Source of the DNA: Diplosphaera chodatii
Lineage: Eukaryota > Chlorophyta > Trebouxiophyceae > Prasiolales > Stichococcaceae
Direction of reading: 5' to 3'
NCBI GenBank assembly: GCA_032358165.1
Contig: JAALGY010000021.1
Span: forward strand, 1,364,001-1,428,000
DNA: 64,000 nucleotides
Part shown: positions 21,965-34,091 of the stretch, piece by piece
Layout of the letters: every line of letters starts with the position of its first letter
Position numbering within the stretch: position 1 is the first letter of the stretch
The notes under the pieces: model-generated
Databases searched by the model: none
Seen by the model: only the letters and a program-made list of their open reading frames with translations
What the model was told of the DNA's origin: nothing
Made by a program: the position numbers and the translations under genes

Positions 21965-23374
21965 GTCTGACCGCGATGGCCTGGCCCCCGCGTGTCACGC
22001 AACGAGCGCCGCGCAGCGGATGATCTACGTCGGCTGCATTTCAGAAGCAGCTGCGGCGGTCGCCAACGACGCCCTGCGGTGACCAGGATGGCACTCAGGC
22101 ACATGGGGATGGGCAAGGACTACATGCGAACGAGGAGCGGAGGCCAAGTTTCTGCACGTGCGGCTCAGACCATTCTATGACCCTAGCAAAGCATGACAAA
22201 ACGTCCATACGCGAGGCAACAGACAGTCCATACATGCTGCACGGCACCCAGACTGATTCACCAACGTAGTGGCTTGGACCTCCAACCGCACGCGTCACCA
22301 ACATCGCTTGCTTATCAAACCCAAGCGTGATTCCAGCACATGAGCATTGAGCTTAACAGCTTCGAACGCCACGGTGTCACAGGCTGAAATCACGGCCTAT
22401 GACCCTGGCCTCGTCGTTAAATTGGAAAGGCCTCAGAGCAGACCATGCGCTGCACAGCGTTGTGCAAACTTGGTGCCTGCGCATCGAAGCTGCACACGGC
22501 TGCTTTCTGCGCGCTGCCGTGCCGGAGCCTGTGCGCCAGCAATCCAGGCGAGCCAAAGGCTTTCCCATTCCCGACCCCCTCCAATTTGCACTGTCTCCGA
22601 CGCCATTCACGGGCCTGTGTGCCGTGCGGCTGCAAACCAATTTGCCTAGCCGCACCTGACGCTCAGTGGTTGGCCTAGAGTAGCACATCCCCTGCGAAGC
22701 CGCTTGCGGACCCCAGCCTTCTCGCTGAATCTGTCCCGGGTTATGGAGTGCAGATGCTACGCTGAAAACACAGGCCTGCAAGATGATAGCCCAGCGTATA
22801 CTAAGATGCTGTTGTCATTGGTACAGTCAAGTGAGCAGGCAGCTGATCTCGCTGTGATAACCACAGGGCGAGGCCCGGCTCCACGCGGCCAGAGTAGGGT
22901 TCCACTATTTGGCTCAATACCACAGGCTTTTGGGTGGCATTTCCTTTCAAATCCAAATCCAAATCCACACAAGGGTGAAGGGTGCCTACTCAAACTGAAA
23001 TCCAGAGGGCTCAAGGTCTGGCTGCACATGCATAGCGTCTGCCCTCGGATCCTACGTGTGATGTGATGTGCTTTGAGCTTCCTGGGATTGCGTGGCCAAT
23101 CCGCGCTGACGTTGCATGGCAAGGTTCTGTGTACGCTGCGGATGCATGCACACTCATAGAGGATGTTGTAGTCTGTTCCATCGGAAGCCAGTTGAACGTG
23201 CTGATACAATTCGAATAATAACATATAGTAACATTCTCATACGCGTGCATCACCGCGATCAGACGAGCTGTGTGTCCGGAACACATAACCAGCAAGCCTG
23301 GTACACTTGGTACATGACAGCGGGCGCAATGCCACTGCCATGGCACCCAACAGCAGACCATTGACAGTACGGAT
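21965..23374. other. Intergenic, head-to-head region between demethylase and PAN-domain gene
   Basis: About 1.4 kb between divergent start codons, so it should contain both promoters and 5' UTRs. The several 70-130 codon frames on both strands resemble no family I know and do not continue across splice sites. A short (AAATCC)x3 run lies at 22949-22966. No TATA box or RNA gene was recognised. Confidence 0.5.
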
Positions 23375-25352
23375 ATGGCCAGCAGGGGATGGCTGGTTCT
23401 GGCGGCGGTCTGCGCCATGGCCCTGATTGCAACCTTCAATATTGCGCAGCACCCGACCCTGTCACTGAGCGCCTTTCACGTTGACGGGCATGAGCTGCGG
23501 CAGCACCACCCTCGGCCGCGCCGTGTCAGAGGTGCTGCATCCATGCACACACCCTACCTATAGACCGAGACGCAGTAACCATGCCCTGTAGCCTCTGCGG
23601 GGCACCATCTTGATGTCATGTGTGCTATAATTGCCATGTCCATGAGCTTCATCACACAGACATGACAACCACCAGCTGTTCTATGTCTGACCGAAATGGT
23701 CTGTGTCGACAGGAAACCAGGCTGCGACAGATGGTGTCCAGCCGAAGCACGTGGCTGTTGGACCAGACATGGCGGCGGGAGTCAAGGACATGTTGACAGC
23801 GGCAGACCAGGTGGCGCAGGCTGGTGCAAGCGGCGAGTCGTCCGGAGCGTCAGCAACAGCATCCAATGCTGCAATCGTCGGCATCGACAAACCGCTCGGG
23901 GCCAACGGCCAGCAACAGACCAGCAGCGAGCTGGCAGCAGCTCCGCATGCAGTGGCAGAACCTGCAGCAGCGTCAGAGGCAGCCTCAGACCCAGCGCTCA
24001 CTGGAATCAGTAAGCCGATTCAGACAGCCAGCGGTGAGGCAGAAGCTGCTTGGGCAGCAGGGGTTGGTCCAGGGCCTGCGGAAGCAAGTGTGAGTGTTGC
24101 GGATGGACACCAAGCAGCAGGCGGTCAGAATGCATCAGCTCCTGGACAGGAAGACATCATGCGGCAACAGCAGATGCTGTCGCAGCGTGTGTGCGGCTCC
24201 CCAGCCATTGATGGGTAGACCTCTGTACCCTCTTTCCCTATGGCTCTGCAAACAGCTGTCAACATGATGAGGAAGCAGAGGTAGCTCCTGCTGCGGATCG
24301 GTGCCAGCAATGCGACACTTGGCTCTCACGCCCTTCAGGTATGCACACGTGAAGCCAGAGTGTTTGTACGCCTCGCCGGCAGCAAAGTGGTGGCAGGCCT
24401 GGGAGGCTGGGGGCGGTCGCCGCGAGGAGCTGGTGGTCCACATTGAGCGGAACGCCGACTTCGATGGCCTGGCTGTTGCCTGGGGCATAGGCAACACAAA
24501 GGTGCTTTGTGTAGTGTATCAGACCGTGGAATGGTGTACCATCAAGGCAGAGCCACCAGGAACTACATCGTACAGAAGACACTCCCTGCTTGTTGGGTGT
24601 GCAAACGTGTTGCCCCCGAAGTTATGTTTCTGACGCCATGCAGGCAAGTGTGGAGGAGTGTGCAGAGGCCTGTCGGCAGCACAAAGCCAACCCCAGTGGA
24701 AGTGAGCCGGCCTCGTTCATGCTGCATGTGCCACAGTGCTTGTTCTGGTGCAGCCATAGCAGTAGCTCGGATGTGGCTGCCCCATCTGGGGCTTCATGTG
24801 GCCACTCCCATCCGCTGGTGCAGGCCAGTTCGAGCCGCTGCCATGCAATGCTTTTGCCTACTGCCCAGACGACGTTTGCTTCGAGCCTGATGCGCACAAG
24901 CACTCCAAGGTCAGCGGCAGCACTTCACTACTCTGCTATTTGTGTGTTCGCGACTGCGCTGCGTGTCCTCATCTGCCAGTGCAAGTGCTTGCACACAGCA
25001 CCAGCTGCGACCTGCCACTGTGGGTGGTGTCGCAGGGAGACTGCTGGCTGAAGTTTACAGAGGGCCCAGCGTCACCAGAGGTGCAGCATGTGCCATGCAA
25101 CTTGCAGACTCCCGTGAGCTGTTGATGATATCATCTACTCATGACATATCCAATCAAAAGACTCTCTTTAGCAGCAACAATCTCAGCATCGGGGTTGTTG
25201 TTCGGCAGGTCAACTTCAGAGGAGAGATACGGGCTGAGCAACGCGCTCGCCACCCCACGGCCCCGCAGCTGGTGCAGTGGCAATCAGGCGTACTTTTGCC
25301 CAGGGGTGTGCGATGCAGCAATGGCTCCTGGAGTCCGCGCTACGATTGGTAG
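23375..25352 (+). CDS. Secreted or type II membrane protein with PAN/Apple-like cysteine domain
   Basis: Exons: 23375-23531, 23713-about 24183, about 24339-24501, 24644-24701, 24824-24909, 25036-25080, 25209-25352. The protein starts with a signal peptide or signal anchor (MASRGWLVLAAVCAMALIA) and then a 150-residue Ala/Ser/Gln-rich stalk. The C-terminal part has the spacing of a PAN/Apple domain: SVEECAEACRQHKANP, CNAFAYCPDD, GDCWLKF, and the closing VQWQSGVLLP. PAN domains bind protein or carbohydrate ligands outside the cell. The last five exons are phase-consistent. The border between the stalk exon and exon 3 is not settled, because no GT donor of the needed phase is obvious. Role unknown; a cell-wall or surface adhesion function is inference. 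It is divergent from the demethylase gene and converges on the C2orf69 homologue. Confidence 0.75.
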
Positions 25353-25384
25353 CATCGAAGGCTATGCGCTTGGTTGGTTTTTTT

Positions 25385-25440
25385 ACAGCACCTTTCATAT
25401 ATTCAGTGGTTGAATGCTCCGTGCACAGCACCTTTCATAT
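25385..25440. repeat. 16-bp direct repeat, 40 bp apart
   Basis: Identical 16-mers containing CAGCACCTTTCAT at 25385-25400 and 25425-25440, just downstream of the PAN-gene stop. Confidence 0.8.
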
Positions 25441-25604
25441 CCTCTTGTTTCGTATTTCTGACGGCCACTGGTGTAGGTTGTTTGTCTGACTGTGTCCACA
25501 TCTGCTGTACTGAATTGATTGCGACGCGCTGGAAAGGCATCGTGTCACCTGATGCAACCCTCAAAATGCACATTGTAAAGAAGGGTGCAGCATGAAGTTT
25601 ATGG

Positions 25605-27701
25605 TTAGCTCATGCCCGACTCGACTTCAAAAGCCTCGATGATCTCGAAATGCATCTCAAGGCTGAGCTGCTCGCCGGCAAAGTACTTGCGGCTTGTGAT
25701 TGGCAGGCCCTCCGCCGCGACCATGTCGGCAAAGCGCTGCGCCTCACGACCTGCCAATCAAACTCATGGAATGGTCATCTGGGCACGAAGTGTGTACTGG
25801 CTGGTGGTATGTGAGTACTTCTGTTGGCAACCTCATAGGCAGCTCAGCGTGCACAGCCACTGTGGTGGTGCACCTATCCAAGGTCGCGTCGGGGCATCCC
25901 ACTGGCGGGGGGTGCCGTGCAGACAGATGCGGGGCTTGTTGCCGCCACTGGCCGCCAAGCCCTTGACAACCTGCGGATCTGCACGCCATAGCAACGTGTC
26001 CGACTCACGCCTTGAGCTGGGGTCCGGAATTGCAATCGCTTGGCGCGCTGCACCGAGTCACACCCGCGGCACAGCGGACTATCAGCCGGGCATCAGCAAC
26101 GTTTATAATCACTATTTATTTTTGTTGAAAAAAATTCTGCAGAATGATTTGGTTAGTAAACAGCACACACTACCGCATCAGTGTGCCTGTGCGCACCCGT
26201 GTTGTAGGCGCCGCGACAGTTGAGGCCCACGTCCAGGTAGTGCACCTCGTCGATGGCGGCCATCAGCGCCCTGACGTCCGGCGCCGGGTCCAGCTGCAGC
26301 GGCCCGGCCGTGTGCTGCCGCCCTGCGGTGGCGCCGCCGCCGCTGCTGCATGCCTCTGCCCAGGCTGCCAGCTCAGCGAGCACCTGCACAACAGACCAAA
26401 CCGTTGTTAGCAGCTTGGACACCAGCCACATGACTCAGCAGATGTGCTTGGACCCGCCGCTACTGAACACAAACAGAAATATGACAGCGGCATGCTCATG
26501 GTAATTTGCATGTCCTGAGCAGTGGCGACAGCAATTGGCTGAGCTGAGATGTGTTTGACGTCAGCAACATACGATCTGCACCTGATTCAGCACTGTGCCG
26601 CCTCTGCTAAAGCCGACAAGCTTGATAGGCAGGGTCTTCGCCCCAGCCTCTCTGCCTGCCGACAGTGCCGGAGCGCTGTGACTTGCTGCTGCATCCGCGT
26701 CAGCCTGCACATCGCTCGATGCCAATTGACTGGCAGCGCTGGTGCTAACGCTGCCACCGCCTCCATCGACAAGGGCACTGTTGCCTGCTGCAGGTGGCTG
26801 TGCAGCAGCTGGCGGGGCATCAAATAGTGGCACAGGCGGGCGGGCGGGCGGCGGAGCCCACAGCCCACCATCCTGGAGCAGCGACGCCAGCTGGCCAACC
26901 GCCTTCAGGCTCTGCACACCCACAAGAGTCCACCTGAGGCACAATTTGGTTCACTACAACCACTGTGGGTTTCGTACCATAGTCAGGAGCCTTACGTCCA
27001 AGCAGCTCCTGCAATCAACTCCACATGTGCTCTTCCAGGAAGTCATTGGCAACTTGAGGGCCGTATACAAATCACTGCATCATGGCAACCGGATATCTGG
27101 CAGCACCCTCACCCGGCCATCGTGGCCCAGGGGCTCCGCGCTTGCGGTCAGTCGCCCCAGAAAATGGTCAAAGCAGGCGAAGGCAGCCTCCAGCCGCGAT
27201 GGCATCACCACTGCCACATTTGCGCCGGGGAACTTGGCTACCATGATTGCAGCTTGCCGCTTGGGATCCTGCATGCGAGGACTGGACCTTGCATACAGCC
27301 GTAAACACTGGCGTGCACCCTTGCTTCTGAGGCATCGCTCGACTTGCTCCCGCATGCAAGCTTCGTCTACTTCTGCCAAGGAGACACTCAAGTGAGTGCT
27401 GTCGAGTTGGGTCGTCTTTGGTTTGTGGCGGCAGCAAAGAGGGTGCCGCACACACCACAACAGGTGTTACCTGCAGCTCCAGCACGCGAGGCGATAGTCC
27501 CTTGGCCTCCAGCTGGTCGCCCACAAAGAACACGACGGTTGAAGTTGCATCCGCCGGCGCAGGCAGGCAGTATACCTTGTTAGTGCCCTGCACGCCACGT
27601 AGCACACGCAACTGTGCCTGCTGGCGTTGGGGCACCTGCGACTGCTGCTGCGGCTGCTGCCGCCCCTGTCTGTTGCTTGCGGCCATGGTGCTGGCTGCCA
27701 T
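25605..27701 (-). CDS. C2orf69 / UPF0565 family protein homologue
   Basis: The first exon 27471-27701 starts MAAST and carries VVFFVGDQ. Next are 27113-27268 (PGANVAVVMPSRLEAAFACF), then 26582-about 26935, which holds the serine-hydrolase-like elbow VGFSRGGTVLNQ. The last exons are 26197-26383 (EVHYLDVGLNCRGAYNT), 25874-25978 (ICLHGTPRQWDAPTRPWI) and 25605-25750. Block order matches human C2orf69: VVFFPGD-like, pocket of Phe/Tyr/Cys, GFSKGCVVLNQ-like, YWLDGGHSGG-like, HVTPYQVRDPMRSWIG-like, and the C-terminal F...E..SIE.HF motif (EQLSLEMHFEI). The human protein is mitochondrial and its loss causes a respiratory-chain disease; its chemistry is not established. The segment 26936-27112 could hold one small exon that I could not place. 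The gene lies 142 bases downstream of uL30m on the same strand. Confidence 0.8.
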
Positions 27702-27843
27702 TCTGCTCGCTCTGCCAGCTACTGCAGGTCTCATCAGCTCCAGGCACTCAGCAAGCTGCAAGGCTGGGCGGCGGCTCACTGCTGCGAGCAGTGTGCATGC
27801 GCTTCTACCGGCAGTTCCAGCCGCAAACGTCCAGCATCCAGCG

Positions 27844-28278
27844 TCAGTGATGGTGCACAACGATCGGTGGCCGCGGCGCACGCGCAGCCGCCTCCGCGGC
27901 CTTGCGGACGGTGTATGCAACGTCCGTCTCCACGCTCAGCATGTGCTTCACCTGCGGGAGTGGGCATGCATCGCAAGTAGGCAGATGCATGTGTGCTGCC
28001 GCCGCAACATGAATACTGCTTCAAGCACCAGGTGTCTCGGATGCATGCCCTGCACATCTGACACTGTACGGGACCAAGCCGTCGTCCCGGACAGCCCAAC
28101 GACAGTGTGATGCACGCACCTTGTCAATGGCGCCACGGAAAGACGACCGGTTGGGGATCTCCACGGTCTGGTCCCGGTATGACAGCCCAAGCGACTTGAT
28201 GATGGCACGGTGCGACTCGCGGGTGCCCGCAAAGCTGCGCCTCAGGGTGACAAACAGCGTCTTGACCGGCTGCGCCAT
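27844..28278 (-). CDS. Mitochondrial large-subunit ribosomal protein uL30m (L30)
   Basis: Two exons, 28120-28278 and 27844-27951, give 88 residues in exact phase. The protein opens with LFVTLRRSFAGTRESHRA, then LGLSYRDQTVEIPN and the conserved GAIDK/VKHMLSVE junction. The signature of L30 is the small alpha-beta fold with a TLxRSxxG start and a basic strand; length is typical of the bacterial/organellar form. It binds 23S-type rRNA in the large subunit. Because there is no long N-terminal extension, mitochondrial rather than cytosolic assignment rests on similarity to mitochondrial/bacterial L30, not on a visible presequence. The start ATG is the only one before the conserved block. It is head-to-head with the orphan gene at 28599 and upstream of the C2orf69 homologue. 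Confidence 0.9.
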
Positions 28279-28598
28279 GCAGTGTGCCCAAGGATGGCGC
28301 CGCAGTCCCTGCAGCTTGTATCAGCAACACAGCTGCCGCGGTTCTGGAGTGCTGTCCAGTGTCGTGTGCTGCTTTTGCCGTTGCTTCAACACGAATCACA
28401 ATTTCATCGGCGTGTGCATGCAGCTGCGATGCAAAGCCCTGCATTTGGTCAGCATCATGCAATCCTGCCTGCTGATCGTGACCTCGACATCTTGCCCTGC
28501 CCATGCTTCGCATTCATCTACAATCTCTAGATCAACAGTCAGGCACTAGCGAGCGACACAGCACCGCGTGTGTCACTATCAGCCGCTGAGCAGGTGAG
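28279..28598. promoter_or_regulatory. Bidirectional intergenic region uL30m / orphan plastid-like gene
   Basis: 320 bases between divergent ATGs, so it must hold both promoters. No consensus element was recognised. Type assigned from position alone. Confidence 0.4.
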
Positions 28599-29102
28599 AT
28601 GATGTCAGCACTGCAAACACCCGGGGTGCAAGCCCAGTGCAGGCCGCCTTCAAGCCGCAAGCAGCAGTGCAGCAGCTTCAGGCCATTTTCACCTGCCCGA
28701 TTGCGGCGTGCGATGGCGCCAGCGGGACCGCTGCTGCACAGCAGATTGGCGATGTTCGCCCCGGCTGCGCTCGGCGGTACGAGAACCAATTGCATGAGGA
28801 CAAGCGCAGCATCAGCATGCGGACAAGGCTTTTGTTGACACAAAACGGTGACCGCTTCCTGCTGACGAAGGTGCCGACGACCCTAAGGAGGAGCCCAAGC
28901 TCACACGGGAAACTGAGCCTGACGAGTGCGCTGCTGCAGTCATGCGGCAGCGTGTCTGGTGTCGGCCTGATGATCGACTTGACTTCTGCACGATCGGTGG
29001 TGCCACTGATTTCGTAATATCTGCAGGTTTTGGCAGACGCCCTCCGAGGCAAAGGGCCAGAATCCCGCGAAGGACCCTCTCGCCATCATAGGTGCCCCAT
29101 GA
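28599..29102 (+). CDS. Orphan small protein with transit-peptide-like N-terminus (hypothetical)
   Basis: Proposed exons 28599-28776, 28871-28925, 29027-29102 give 102 residues with closed phases. The first 58 residues are rich in Ser, Arg, Pro and Ala with almost no acidic residues (SSFRPFSPARLRRAMAP), like a chloroplast transit peptide, and end in a short hydrophobic LAMFAPAALGG. The remaining part is hydrophilic and acidic (ADDPKEEPKLTRETEPDEF) and closes with FWQTPSEAKGQNPAKD and LAIIGAP. I recognise no family. Support is the sharp change from targeting-like to acidic composition and the smooth splice that creates PDEFWQTP. The second intron has a good CTGCAG acceptor, while the first uses a weak GACGAAG acceptor. 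The alternative is that this is non-coding. Confidence 0.5.
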
Positions 29103-29756
29103 ACCTGCCCCTGCATCTAGCGCCCTGAACGGTCATAGCATGTGTAGTGTCGTGCCAGCCCGACTCATAGCAAAAATACTTGTTTTGGCTCTGTAGGAGT
29201 GCTTAGCATCCTCTTCCCGGTGCAGCGCCCGCTACCTTGAATCCGACGTGCATATAACACATGACCAAACCATGTCATGACATCTTCGACATGGTTGTCG
29301 AGTGCAGTCAGCTCATACGATGCAATGTCTTGCGACGCTGACCTTTTAGCTTGGTTGCAGTTCATCATCTTGGGGATAGCCATTGCGACTGGCTATGTTG
29401 ACGTCAGCAACTATCGGTGGGTGTGCAGCCGACAAGTGCTTGGCATCTTCAATAGTGCGGTTGCATCGCGCATGTCATGCATGCCATGTCCAGATCAACA
29501 TGCCCAATAATGCGGCAGGTTATATAAGTATTCACCCTCACTGCATTGGCAGGTACGGCAGACATTGATGAAACAGCCAGCAATCATAGTGTGACATGCT
29601 GCGAGTCACTCACGCCCACCGAGGGGCAGGAGAACTGGGGCTTTCTAAAATCAGAGATGAACCTTAGAGCAGTTGACACTGAAAGATGCTGATGTCAGCA
29701 GCAGTTTACTGTTGTACAAACTGTCAGAACCTTCGACTGTCATCCTGGCCGCATGC
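29103..29756. other. Intergenic, tail-to-tail spacer
   Basis: About 650 bases between the orphan gene stop and the ANKRD13 stop. Only short frames on both strands, and nothing recognisable. Confidence 0.5.
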
Positions 29757-32700
29757 TCAGAATGCGAAAGGATCTTCGTCTTCCTCGAAAGACATCATCC
29801 CTGTCTGTTTCATGTCCTGGCGGAAGAGGACAAAACGTCAGTGATGGTGCGCAGTATTGTTTAGTTGTGTGCCCTGGAAAACTGCAGAATGGCAGATTGG
29901 TAATGATGGAGTGCAGCGTGCGATTGCAAGGCTGACTGAGTCCTGCCCACCTTCAGCTCGTAGTCTGAAGGAAGCTCATAAAAATTATCTCGCGCTGCCT
30001 CTTCGTCTGGCCTGAGTAGTCTGAATGACCTACATCACAAAGTTGCTGCAAGTTTACGGCGCAATGTAGTATTTGTCACACAAATGCTGTTGGTGCTTGA
30101 GGCGCCTGCCACTGACACGAGCGTGCAACAGCCGCACTTGTTAATCAGGACCAGGTAGACCGTGAAGATGATTGGCACTTGCAGCTTGACCGGAAACAGG
30201 TTCAGCTGCCCATACTTCTGCATGAACTTGCCGACCTGCAGAACATCACGGTCATACACGTGCCGCATGTGCGCACGAGTCGTGCCTCCTTTGCAACGAC
30301 AGCGAGACCTGCTGGCTGGGAGATCGCGGTTTTGAGCCGACGGTGCAGTCAGCAGCAGGCGCACCCGCTTCAGATACTTGTTGGCGTAGCCGATGACATC
30401 CATGATGGGCAGCAGCTGCTGCAGGGACAGCGGAAAATCCTGCGCCATCCAGCACCTCGCCTGCGACAGATGTCCTGCACTGGCTCAGACATGCAAATGC
30501 CGTGACGCAAACAGTCCAACCAGGAGACAGCGTCTATGACAGTAGCAAGAACAAGGCGAGGCTGCACATACCGTGATCTTCCTGCCGCCCTTCTTCTGCG
30601 CTACCGCCTCTGCCGCTGCTGCCGCCGCCTCGATCTCCTGCACAGCACCGCTGAAGTGGTAATGAGATGACAGCAAGCAGTGCTGAACAGCAGCTCCGCA
30701 GTGCCCACATGCGCCGCCCTTTTGTTGCTTGGCTTTCACAGGCATTGGCACCTCTTCTGTAGCGTCCTTGTCGAGTGCACCCAGACCATCCTTGCCAGCA
30801 TTCATCCCATTCATGCTGAGGGGATCTGCAACAAGTGGCTCAGGTCACCCTTTGGTCGTCTCGATGTATGTGCACGTGATGATCTGCAGTTTGGGTGTTC
30901 CAGCAACCACGTCTCATCACACTACACCCATTGGATGATCTCTCACCAAGTGGTATGGACACGCTGCGGTCCTCTGCCATGCTGAGCTGCAAGTAATCCT
31001 CAAATGTTGCATCCTGCGGCACCACCTGAACGCCAGCAACACACGCTCCACATGAGCCAGCAGCGCAGAGCTTGCCTGTAATGCAGGAACTTCGTCAACA
31101 CACACCGGCAGATGCAACACAAGCCTTGACCGCCGCACCATGGTTGCTTTGGCGGTAGTGACTGCCACCAGCTTGCCTGTTGCCTGATAGACCTGCATAG
31201 CCGCAGCATGTTCTCGTCAGTCCCTGTTCTCCAGACGTTGTCACCCACGACACATTGCTTGGTGCGGCACCGTGACGGTCTTCACTGTGATGCTCCGTTG
31301 TGACCTGTGTGCGCCAACCACCGATCTTCTCGGTCGACGGCCTGCCGAGGAGCGTTTTGACAGGTTTGAAGTGAAAGTCAGACATCCGCATCTTCGTCTT
31401 GCCAGGCCCCTCACTCATGAGCCCATGCACCTGCAACATCCACCGCCCAAGCCCACTGTCAGCTGGCTGTGTAGTGTGCAACATCGAGGCACACTGCATC
31501 GACGTGCACTGCACCCAGCACAACTATGTGCACCGCCTCAGGTGAAGTGTCTGCAAAGCTTGGCGATGTGCAGTACGCGAATATTCACGCAACCATCCCA
31601 CCTCGGCCTTGCGATCCCGCTTGGCAGCCTTCCTCTCCTTTTGCATGTCCATGTAGGTGTGCTTGTCCCGATCCAGCAGCAGCACCCGTGCAGGTTGCTG
31701 ACTGCCGTCGAACAGCAGGCTGAAGGCTGCGCAGGGTGACGCAGCCAGTGGAAATTCCGTGTATGGACGTGAGGTCGACTAGCCGCCCAACAACTCGACA
31801 CCAGGGCACACTACAGGCAGGTGTTGATGACATCCCACAGCTGGCAAAGGGGAAGACGGCGCAGTCAGCCTTGCTTACTTCCACGCCTCCACTGGGGCAG
31901 CATGCCGGCTGACTCTTTGTCCACGCCCATCAGCGAGCCGTCCACCCGCACCCGCAGCCCGCGCTTCCACACCTACATGGTGCTGAGGCATGACACACTC
32001 AAATGCACGCAGACCTGCAGCGACTCTGCACTCTGCAGTCCACATCACTTGACCACGACGGAGGACACTGATTGGCGCCCAAGTGGCTTCCTGCCATTCC
32101 AGATGCTTGTGTGAATTGCCTGGTGCAGTACCTGGTATGTGTCGTGCGGGGCGTACTTGCGCAGCAAAAAGCCGAGGACTGGGCTGCCAAGCTCCCACTG
32201 GAGCTGCAGCATGCACACGGACACAGATCATCAATGACAGCAACCATCACAGGAAGCCAACCTCCAGCAACATTGACGGCTCGCTGTGGATTGCAGCTGT
32301 GCAAGTGGCTCAGACAGCAAGTCGCTCACGCTGAGGTTATGGTCTGGCATGTCGCGCATGCTGGACAGCAGGCCTTTCCGCTTGCCCCTCACTGTCGCCT
32401 TCATCTGGTCCACCTGCAATGTGCGCTCAGTACAGAGGACTAAGTGCGTGAAGCCAGTACTGCTGCAGGCAGGTACATGTTGACAATGCACACCTGATGC
32501 TAACACTAGGCTATTGCTCATGCACAACAATACGCACCATGCCAAAATACAATATCTCTGCCTGGACATGCAATGAAAGCCGGTCAGCAATGTATGCCTG
32601 CAGCTGCTTGGCATTGGGCAAAACATGGGCCAGCTGCACATGCGCAGCGATGGTGGCCGTCTGTACCAGCTCGCTGTTCTTCAGAGAGACGGCCTCGTCC

Positions 32701-33104
32701 AGCGCAATCCAGCCGCGCGAGTTCTGCTTCATGACCGGGAAGCCAAAGCCAATGAGGAATCGCACAGTTGCCACATGCTGCCGCAGCGCCGCAATATGCA
32801 GCACCTGTTCCAGACATGATCATTACTACTGTGAGCAAGGGACACATCGGAAAGGCAGCAGCATCGTCAGTGCGCAAGACGGGTCTAAACTAAAGCCACA
32901 GGTGGAGACAGGCATCTGCCGAGGGCAAAGCCCCACCGTGTTGCCCTGTGAGTCGTGCCCTTCCCGCTGCTCCTCCGTCATACCCTCCAAAACCTGCTGC
33001 AACCGCTCAATGTCGTCATAGAAGGCAGCCCTGCGTGGCATCGGTGCTGGTGCATCAGCAGCTGTGTGCATGTCAATGGCCAAGTCCGGCTGCACCCTCT
33101 GCAT
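29757..33104 (-). CDS. ANKRD13-type ankyrin repeat / GPCR-chaperone domain protein
   Basis: Fifteen exons: 32937-33104, 32538-32804, 32330-32413, 32132-32203, 31879-31972, 31602-31726, 31305-31430, 31139-31192, 30947-31013, 30752-30825, 30572-30637, 30365-30460, 30138-30235, 29951-30011, 29757-29816. They close in phase to 503 residues. An N-terminal ankyrin unit is formed by GNT joined to VLHIAALRQHVATVRFL and by GWIALDEAVSLKNSELV. The GPCR-chaperone core follows: LRKYAPHDTYQVWKRGLRVR, MLPQWRRG, TKMRMSDFHFKPVKTLLG, FEDYLQLS, and DFPLSLQQLLPIMDVI. It ends with FPVKLQVPIIFTVYL and a very acidic DEDPFAF. ATG 33104 has an in-frame TGA two codons upstream. Animal ANKRD13 proteins bind ubiquitinated membrane receptors; plant members are uncharacterised. 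No ubiquitin-interacting motif is evident here, so a membrane-protein quality-control role is inference. Confidence 0.92.
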
Positions 33105-34091
33105 GACTCAGCGCTCACGCATGGGCTGGATATTCCGCCGTCATGTCGCCGTCCAGCTGCCTGTCTGCGTCGTAGAACGCTCCATCCTCTCCATCCGATC
33201 CTTCCGCCGAACGTGATGTAGCCGCACCTCCCGTGTCTACCATACATGTGCACACTCATGCGTCATCGGTGCCGATATACCAGCGACCACTGCACATCAC
33301 AGTCGATAACACACGCAGACCAACAGCTGCCATGTACCACCTGCATCCAACCACTCCTCTGCATCACTGGAGTTGTCGTCCGTGTGCGCTGGCGGTGCCG
33401 TGGCGGCGCTGGTGTCAATATGCATGTCGAGGACCGCTACAAGCGCGTGTGACGTTGACGGCAGTAGCTCCTCGGTGCACCAATCATAGCGGCCGACGGC
33501 ACAAGTGTTAATACACAGCTCTCGTCAATGTCGGTGCACTCACTGTTCCATTCTGCCTAGAACCGGAGGGGACACGCAACACGATAGAGAAATGTTCACA
33601 TGATCTGCACTTGCTGCAATCTCACAGCTTCAGTCGAAGCGTCGCAGTGATGAGACATTGCATCGCTGGCTTCTGGGTGGGGGTTTACCTGCCTCCTGCA
33701 TCCAGGGATCTGCCGATGTTCTTAAATAACAGGTTGAAATGCTGCTGCCAGCAGTTCCACATGCAAATATTCTCAACGAAGTATTCGAATGTGTTCCATG
33801 CTGGATCAAGTATTGAAAGCATGCCTCTATGATGTGTCCGCATGTATGCCAACACGGCGTCAATACCATACCAAACACGCGCGAAGTGTGACAAACACTT
33901 CAGAAGCAGCGGTAGCGCCCGTAGCTAGCAGCCGATAATGATGCACCAGCAATGATATGCAGGTGCCATCAGATACATGTACTACAACAAATAGTTGCAA
34001 CTGATTGCAAGTGGCAAACCTCAGCGCAACCAAATGAGGGGACTCTGAGCCATCATACAGCAATCACGTTAGTTGGCAGTACAAGGGGTCG
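33105..34091. other. Intergenic between ANKRD13 start and TORTIFOLIA1-like stop
   Basis: About 990 bases that should include the ANKRD13 promoter and the 3' UTR of the upstream gene. Short frames only; nothing recognised. Confidence 0.5.
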
